Positions 6,430 through 10,292 of a DNA stretch of 10,292 nt are shown here, piece by piece. The translations under genes were made by a program, and so were the position numbers. The DNA is from an uncultured Oscillospiraceae bacterium (GTDB lineage: Bacteria; Bacillota; Clostridia; Oscillospirales; Oscillospiraceae): NCBI GenBank assembly GCA_910584805.1, contig CAJUCB010000067.1:1-10292 (forward strand), given 5' to 3'. Under the pieces are notes generated by a model. That model did not search any database, was not told the origin of the DNA, and saw only the letters and a program-made list of their open reading frames with translations. Within the stretch, counting starts at the first letter, position 1, and each line of letters opens with the position of its first letter.

Positions 6430-8061
6430 ATGGGGGCATTTTTTACAAGATTCATTCAGGAGCACTTCGACCCGCTGGGGCGGTTGGAGCGTTACCGCTA
6501 TACCTATGCCGGCAATTTCAACTATGGCTACGACGTGGTGGACCAGCTGGGGGCGCTGTACCCAGACCGCCCCGCCATGGTCTGGCGCAACGACCGGGGG
6601 GCGTCCCGGACCCTGACCTTTGGGGAGGTTGCCCGGCTGAGCACCCAGGCGGCGATGCTGTTCCAGCGCCGGGGGCTGCGCAAGGGGGACGTGCTGTTGT
6701 GCGCCCTGCGCAGCCACTGGGAGTTCTGGGTGGCGGCGGTGGCGGCCCACAAGCTGGGGCTGGTGTTATCCCCGGTGTATTACCGGCTCACGGAGGAGGA
6801 TTTCTATTACCGGCTCCACAAGGCCAAGGCCAAGGCCGTGCTGTGCTGCCGGGACGGCGGCTGTGACCAAACCCTCCTGGCGGCAGCGGAACGGGCAGGG
6901 GTCCCCCTGCGCTTTGCCCTGGGGGCCGGGGAGGGCTTTGAGGACTTCCACGCCGCCCTCCAAGGCCAGCCAGAGACCATGGAACGGGTGGAGACCCAGG
7001 CAGAGGAACCCATCCTGCTCTACTTCACCTCCGGCACTACGGGGGAACCCAAGGGGGTGCTCCACGACCATGCCTATCTCCTGGCCAACCACTGTGGGGC
7101 CGCCTACATGCAGGACACCCACGACGGCAGCCGCCACTTCGCCACCGGGGACAGCGGCTGGGAGGTGGTGGCGGGGACCAAGTTTTATTGCCAATGGCTC
7201 CACCTGGGCACCCTGCTGGTGTATGACTACGACCGTTTCCCGGCAGAACAGGTACTGGAATTTTTACAGGAGGCCCGGGCCACCGGGGTGATGGCCCAGC
7301 CCACGGTGTACCGGATGCTCACCGACGTGGGGATGGACCGCTATGACTTGTCCAGCGTCACCTGCTTTGCCGTGGGGGGGGAGAAGCTCCCCCCGGACCT
7401 GGCAGAGATTGTGGAGGGGCAGACAGGGCAGCCGCTGTATGAGGGCTATGCCCAGTCAGAGGCGGGGCTCATCGCCGCCAACAGCAAGAACATGGGGCGG
7501 AAAAAGGGCTCCGTGGGGAAGATTTTGCCCAAGTACCATGTGGAGCTATTAAAGGACGACGGCAGCTTCGCCGCCCCGGGGGAGGAGGGGGAGATTGTCC
7601 TCCTGGCCCAGGACGGCAAACGCCCCGTGGGCCTCACCATGGGGTATCTGGATGATCCCGAGGGCACCCAGGCGATCTGGGACGGCAAGCTCTTCCACAC
7701 CGGGGACTTGGCGGTAAAGGACGAGGATGGGTTCCTGTTCTATCGCGGCCGCAGCGACGGGATGATTAAGAGCAAGGGCTACCGGGTCAGCCCCGTGGAG
7801 CTGGAAGGTATCTTATGCCAGCACCCGGCGGTGGCGGAATGCCTGGTGGAGGGCATCCCTGACCGGGAGCTGGGGGAGAAGATTATGGCCAGTGTCAAGG
7901 TGGCCCGGGGCCATCTCCCCACGGCGGAGCTGGCGGAAGAGCTGATGGCGTTTCATAACAGTCAGTGCGCTGGGTTTAAGAAGATTCGGGGGATTAGCTT
8001 CGTCAACGCGTTGGCGCGGAATGCCAATGGGAAGTTGGTGCGGAAGCGGAAAGAGCAATAA
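6430..8061 (+). CDS. AMP-forming acyl-CoA synthetase (ANL superfamily, medium-chain/aromatic acid type)
   Basis: This enzyme is predicted to activate a carboxylic acid with ATP to an acyl-adenylate and pass it to coenzyme A in the cytoplasm. The 543-aa product has the ANL motifs in order. These are the phosphate loop YFTSGTTGEPKGV (198-210), GYAQSEAG (339-346, the A5 motif, usually GYGQTE), HTGDL (423-427, Asp426 for ribose) and YRGRSDGMIKSKGYR (438-452, hinge and A8). The C-terminal catalytic lysine is Lys535 in NANGKLVRK. The segment TGDSGWEVVAGTKFYCQWL (239-257) resembles the substrate-pocket region of medium-chain acyl-CoA synthetases, so a short/medium-chain or aromatic acid is likelier than a long fatty acid. 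The exact substrate cannot be read. The ATG is chosen because GGGAGGTG lies 5 bases upstream; a longer in-frame reading from 6337 runs through the promoter. It is transcribed alone, divergently from secA. Confidence 0.88.
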   Translation: MGAFFTRFIQEHFDPLGRLERYRYTYAGNFNYGYDVVDQLGALYPDRPAMVWRNDRGASRTLTFGEVARLSTQAAMLFQRRGLRKGDVLLCALRSHWEFWVAAVAAHKLGLVLSPVYYRLTEEDFYYRLHKAKAKAVLCCRDGGCDQTLLAAAERAGVPLRFALGAGEGFEDFHAALQGQPETMERVETQAEEPILLYFTSGTTGEPKGVLHDHAYLLANHCGAAYMQDTHDGSRHFATGDSGWEVVAGTKFYCQWLHLGTLLVYDYDRFPAEQVLEFLQEARATGVMAQPTVYRMLTDVGMDRYDLSSVTCFAVGGEKLPPDLAEIVEGQTGQPLYEGYAQSEAGLIAANSKNMGRKKGSVGKILPKYHVELLKDDGSFAAPGEEGEIVLLAQDGKRPVGLTMGYLDDPEGTQAIWDGKLFHTGDLAVKDEDGFLFYRGRSDGMIKSKGYRVSPVELEGILCQHPAVAECLVEGIPDRELGEKIMASVKVARGHLPTAELAEELMAFHNSQCAGFKKIRGISFVNALARNANGKLVRKRKEQ

Positions 8062-8062
8062 A

Positions 8063-8093
8063 AACACATTGTGTTGACATTTGCATCACAAAT
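8063..8093. promoter_or_regulatory. Operator-like inverted repeats at the toxin-antitoxin promoter
   Basis: AACACA-T-TGTGTT (8063-8075) is a perfect 6-bp inverted repeat touching the -35 box. ATTTG-CATCA-CAAAT (8079-8093) is a perfect 5-bp inverted repeat inside the spacer between -35 and -10. Antitoxins of the DinJ/RelB type bind such palindromes through their ribbon-helix-helix N-terminus and repress their own operon, so the spacer repeat is a good operator candidate. Binding is inferred from position and family. Confidence 0.5.
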
Positions 8094-8102
8094 GGATATA
8101 CT
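8074..8102 (+). promoter_or_regulatory. Sigma-A promoter of the toxin-antitoxin operon
   Basis: TTGACA (8074-8079), a 17-base spacer and TATACT (8097-8102) give a strong promoter 12 bases after the acyl-CoA synthetase stop. Start of transcription should be near 8109, so the antitoxin mRNA has a short leader of about 17 bases holding the GGGAGGTGG ribosome binding site. No terminator separates it from the upstream gene, so some readthrough is possible. Confidence 0.85.
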
Positions 8103-8125
8103 ATGGTAAACGGGAGGTGGCACAC

Positions 8126-8425
8126 ATGGCAAAGACCGCAAATATCAACGTCCGAATCGATCCGGAAACGAAAACAAGTGCCGAGGAACTATTTTCCAGT
8201 TTCGGGATTACTATCTCAGATGCCATCAACATTTTTCTTCGCAAATCCATTATGGAGGGTGGCTTGCCCTTTGAGATGAAACAGCCCCGGTACAATGCGG
8301 AGACGGAAGCAGCTATGGCCGAGGCCAGGGCAATGATGGAAAGCCGGAGACATGTTAAGCACTACCCCTCTGTGCAAGCCCTTTTTGAAGAACTAGACGC
8401 GGAAATGGAGAGAGAGTCTTGTTAA
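8126..8425 (+). CDS. dinJ: Type II antitoxin, RelB/DinJ family
   Basis: This antitoxin neutralises the toxin encoded next to it and probably represses the operon. The 99-aa protein starts MAKTANINVRIDPETKTSAE and continues to GITISDAINIFLRKSI, the classic RelB/DinJ ribbon-helix-helix DNA-binding fold (about residues 1-50). The segment LPFEMKQPRYNAETEAAMAE then leads into an acidic C-terminal helix (KHYPSVQALFEELDAEMERE) that should wrap the toxin. The ATG at 8126 has GGGAGGTGG 6 bases upstream; in-frame codons before it belong to the promoter. Its last 7 bases overlap the toxin start, as is usual for translationally coupled TA pairs. The base composition is visibly more AT-rich than the flanking genes, which suggests acquisition by transfer. 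Confidence 0.92.
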   Translation: MAKTANINVRIDPETKTSAEELFSSFGITISDAINIFLRKSIMEGGLPFEMKQPRYNAETEAAMAEARAMMESRRHVKHYPSVQALFEELDAEMERESC

Positions 8426-8694
8426 AGCTGGCCACGACCAATCAGTTCCGCAGGGACTATAAGCGCGTGAAAAAACGCGGGTATGATATGCGCTTATTGG
8501 ATGAAGTGCTTACTCAGCTTTTACAAGAAAAGACGCTTGCGATGCGTCACTGTGACCATGGATTAGTTGGAAATTATACTGGATTTCGCGAGTGTCATAT
8601 TTTACCAGACTGGCTTTTGATTTATGCGATAGACAACGGGAAACTGATTCTTACTGCTTCCCGTACTGGCACATATGCAGATTTATTCCCCTAA
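8419..8694 (+). CDS. yafQ: YafQ-type toxin (RelE/ParE superfamily mRNA interferase), TTG start
   Basis: This is a predicted ribosome-dependent mRNase that stops translation when the antitoxin is lost. The 91-aa protein aligns over its whole length with E. coli YafQ (92 aa) as I recall it. His47 matches YafQ His50, His60 matches His63, Asp64-Trp65 (LPDWLLIY) match Asp67-Trp68, and Arg82 matches Arg83. Phe90 matches Phe91. Where E. coli has His87 (RTGTHAALF) this protein has Tyr86 (RTGTYADLF). The start is TTG at 8419, overlapping the antitoxin gene by 7 bases, with GGAGAGAGAG upstream (8407-8416). The first ATG in frame (codon 24) would remove conserved sequence. It is the second gene of the operon, followed by a strong terminator. 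Activity on the ribosome is inferred from the family, and the Tyr change leaves the mechanism open. Confidence 0.9.
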   Translation: MLKLATTNQFRRDYKRVKKRGYDMRLLDEVLTQLLQEKTLAMRHCDHGLVGNYTGFRECHILPDWLLIYAIDNGKLILTASRTGTYADLFP

Positions 8695-8715
8695 GTTTTA
8701 TACGCAGATATAGAG

Positions 8716-8755
8716 AGGACCAAGTCTACCCAGAAGGGAGAGACTTGGTCCTTTT
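8716..8755 (+). terminator. Intrinsic terminator of the toxin-antitoxin operon
   Basis: A perfect 12-bp stem AGGACCAAGTCT (8716-8727) / AGACTTGGTCCT (8741-8752) with a 13-base loop, which can add a small CCC/GGG stem, is followed by a short U run ending at 8755. It lies 21 bases after the toxin stop. On the minus strand the bases after the stem are not U-rich, so it does not clearly end queG transcription. The stretch 8756-8817 holds nothing else I can support. Confidence 0.9.
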
Positions 8756-8817
8756 ACTCTGCCTTGTACGTAAAATACCCGAACCTGTCAACAGGAAATG
8801 TCAGGTGGAGGAAAGCT

Positions 8818-9648
8818 TTACTCTCCCCCTTCCCACCACCCCAAATTCCGCACCAGCGGCCCAATCCCCCGCCAGGCAAAGGCCCGGTCTCCGTATTTCC
8901 GTCGAAAGGCCCGGTTGCTCAGGCCCTCCAATTCCTCCAAAGTGAGGGAGGGCAGCAGGTTTTCCCGGAACTCCGGCAGGGGGCTCAGGGCCGCGCAGTG
9001 ATTGAAGGGGCAGGCCTGTTGGCACAGGTCGCAGCCCCACACTGTGGGGCTGTGCTTGATCTGCTCCACCACCTCTGGGGGCAGGGCCCCCTTCTCCTGG
9101 GTGAGGGCAGAGAGGCATTTGGCTGGCTGGAAGCCCTCCGGCCCCAGGGCCCCGGTGGGGCAGGCGGCTTGGCAGGCGTGGCAATGGGCTGGACAGCCTT
9201 CGGGGGCCATCCCCCGTACCCCAGGGAGGGCCAGATCTGTGAGGATGGTGCCCAGGAAGAGGTAGGAGCCGTAGGGGGGCAGGATGCGCAGGCCGTGGCG
9301 GCCCCGGAAACCCACCCCCGCCAGCTCCGCCGCCGCCAGCTCTGGCACCGGGGAGTTGTCCGCGCCAGGGACATAGCGGTGCCCGGGGTGTTGGGCCTCC
9401 AAGGCCTGGCATACCTGGCCTAAGCGCCGGGCCAGGACCCGGTGGTAGTCCTCCCCCCGGCAGTAGAGGGAGAGGTTGCCGGGGGACGGCCCGGCGTAAT
9501 AGGGGAAGGCGGCCACCAGCACCGTCTCCACCCCAGGGCACAGGGCGGCAATGGCCTCCTTGGCCCCCTCGTCCAAAAACGGCCGGAGGCCGCTGAAGCG
9601 GACGGCACCCCATGCCGCCGCACCAGCGGCCTTCCAGATTTCATTCAT
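8818..9648 (-). CDS. queG: Epoxyqueuosine reductase QueG, short form
   Basis: QueG reduces epoxyqueuosine to queuosine in tRNA, the last step of queuosine synthesis, using cobalamin and two [4Fe-4S] clusters. The 276-aa product has the family's DNSPVPE segment with the putative catalytic Asp97, GRHGLRILPPYGSY-like cofactor-domain sequence (116-129), and eight cluster cysteines. Cluster one uses Cys152, Cys156, Cys159 and Cys163 (CPAHCHACQAACPTGA). Cluster two uses Cys178 (KCLSALTQ), Cys206, Cys209 and Cys213 (WGCDLCQQACPFN). It is about 100 residues shorter than E. coli QueG and seems to lack the C-terminal HEAT-like repeats, as short Bacillota forms do. ATG 9648 follows GGAAAG by 7 bases, a modest binding site; another ATG 4 bases later is out of frame. 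It lies 18 bases after pnp, so the two are probably co-transcribed. It converges on the TA module. Confidence 0.92.
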   Translation of the reverse strand: MNEIWKAAGAAAWGAVRFSGLRPFLDEGAKEAIAALCPGVETVLVAAFPYYAGPSPGNLSLYCRGEDYHRVLARRLGQVCQALEAQHPGHRYVPGADNSPVPELAAAELAGVGFRGRHGLRILPPYGSYLFLGTILTDLALPGVRGMAPEGCPAHCHACQAACPTGALGPEGFQPAKCLSALTQEKGALPPEVVEQIKHSPTVWGCDLCQQACPFNHCAALSPLPEFRENLLPSLTLEELEGLSNRAFRRKYGDRAFAWRGIGPLVRNLGWWEGGE

Positions 9649-9666
9649 ATACGGTCTTTCCGGCGC

Positions 9667-10292
9667 TCAGCCGTTGCGCTTGGCGTCTCTGGCCTCGATG
9701 GCGGCCAGCTCCCGCTGGGCGTCCCGGAGGGAGAGGTTCACGCGGCCCTTCTCGTCGATGTCGGTGACCTTCACCCAGACCATATCGCCGATGTTCACCA
9801 CGTCCTCTACCTTCTCCACCCGGCGCTCGGCCAGCTTGGAGATGTGGACCATGCCGTCCTTGCCGGGGGCCAGCTCCACGAAGGCGCCAAAGTTCAGGAT
9901 GCGCACCACCTTGCCATAATACAGCATCCCGATCTCCGGGACAAAGACGATGGTGTCAATCATCTTCTTGGCGGCGTCGCAGCAGGCGGCGTTCTCGGCG
10001 GAGATATAGATGGTGCCGTCGTCCTCGATGTCGATTTTCGCCCCGGACTCCGCGGTGATCTTCTGGATCACCTTGCCGCCGGAGCCGATCACCTCCCGGA
10101 TTTTGTCCGGGTCGATTTTCATGGTGAGCATCTTGGGGGCAAACTCGGAGACCTCCGGCCGGGGCTCCCGGATGCAGGGGAGCATAACCTCGTCCAGAAT
10201 GGCCTTCCGGGCGTCGCCGGTGGTATCCAGAGCCTCTTTGATGATGGCGTGGGAGAGGCCGTCGTTCTTGATGTCCATTTGGATGGCGGTGA
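9667..10292 (-). CDS. pnp: Polyribonucleotide nucleotidyltransferase (PNPase), C-terminal fragment
   Basis: PNPase degrades RNA from the 3' end with phosphate. The gene enters from the right edge; about 208 codons are inside, and the Met at 10278 is internal, not the start (the frame continues upstream as TAIQMDIK). Visible are the end of the second RNase PH domain with its linker (DGLSHAIIKEALDTTGDARK onward), the KH domain (about 10140-9960, with REVIGSGGKVIQKI) and the S1 domain (about 9920-9715, YYGKVVRILNFGAFVELAPG and KDGMVHISKLA). The frame ends AKRNG. The C-terminal tail after S1 is short. The next gene, queG, starts 18 bases after the stop. Confidence 0.96.
   Translation of the reverse strand, partial: TAIQMDIKNDGLSHAIIKEALDTTGDARKAILDEVMLPCIREPRPEVSEFAPKMLTMKIDPDKIREVIGSGGKVIQKITAESGAKIDIEDDGTIYISAENAACCDAAKKMIDTIVFVPEIGMLYYGKVVRILNFGAFVELAPGKDGMVHISKLAERRVEKVEDVVNIGDMVWVKVTDIDEKGRVNLSLRDAQRELAAIEARDAKRNG

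Noticed and set aside
8784..8810. Short inverted repeat CCTG-TCAA-CAGG and nearby TGTCAGG as a queG terminator
   Set aside because: The stem is only 4 bp and no U run follows on the minus strand.

Overview
The window looks like a chromosomal segment of a GC-rich member of the Bacillota, most likely a gut Clostridia of the Oscillospiraceae type (Flavonifractor, Pseudoflavonifractor or Lawsonibacter-like). This is an inference from several signs. AGGAGG-type ribosome binding sites and near-consensus sigma-A promoters sit in a GC-rich genome. The prolyl-tRNA synthetase is of the archaeal/eukaryotic type, SecA carries an insert I recall from Clostridia, and the wall peptidase combines LysM, G5 and M23 domains. 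No 16S or other taxonomic marker is present.

Layout. Bases 1-154 (minus) are the first 51 codons of proS, with its own strong promoter at 220-248. Bases 316-6155 (minus) form one cluster read in the order secA, pgeF, a 42-aa small ORF, and a LysM-G5-M23 peptidase. It ends in a strong bidirectional terminator (561-599), and a 73-aa membrane protein follows the terminator with no promoter space of its own. Bases 6156-6429 are a divergent, AT-rich intergenic region. It holds the secA promoter, the promoter of a plus-strand acyl-CoA synthetase, inverted repeats at the latter, and three identical TTTTCCACA nonamers that resemble DnaA boxes. Bases 6430-8061 (plus) encode an AMP-forming acyl-CoA synthetase. 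Bases 8074-8755 (plus) are a compact type II toxin-antitoxin module (DinJ/RelB antitoxin, YafQ-type toxin) with its own promoter, operator-like repeats and a perfect 12-bp terminator. It is more AT-rich than its surroundings, so it is probably acquired. Bases 8818-10292 (minus) hold queG, for the cobalamin-dependent last step of queuosine synthesis, 18 bases behind the 3' end of pnp.

How it fits together. Most of the window is housekeeping: protein export (SecA), cell-wall remodelling (M23), purine nucleoside salvage (PgeF), tRNA charging and modification (ProS, QueG) and RNA decay (PNPase). The accessory parts are the TA module, the two small uncharacterised ORFs and the acyl-CoA synthetase. 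I see no clear new multi-gene system. The best leads are the 42-aa ORF with a near-ideal ribosome binding site inside the secA operon, the evenly spaced TTTTCCACA trio around the secA promoter, and a YafQ-type toxin with Tyr where the E. coli catalytic His87 would be. I see no rRNA, tRNA, CRISPR array or insertion sequence.
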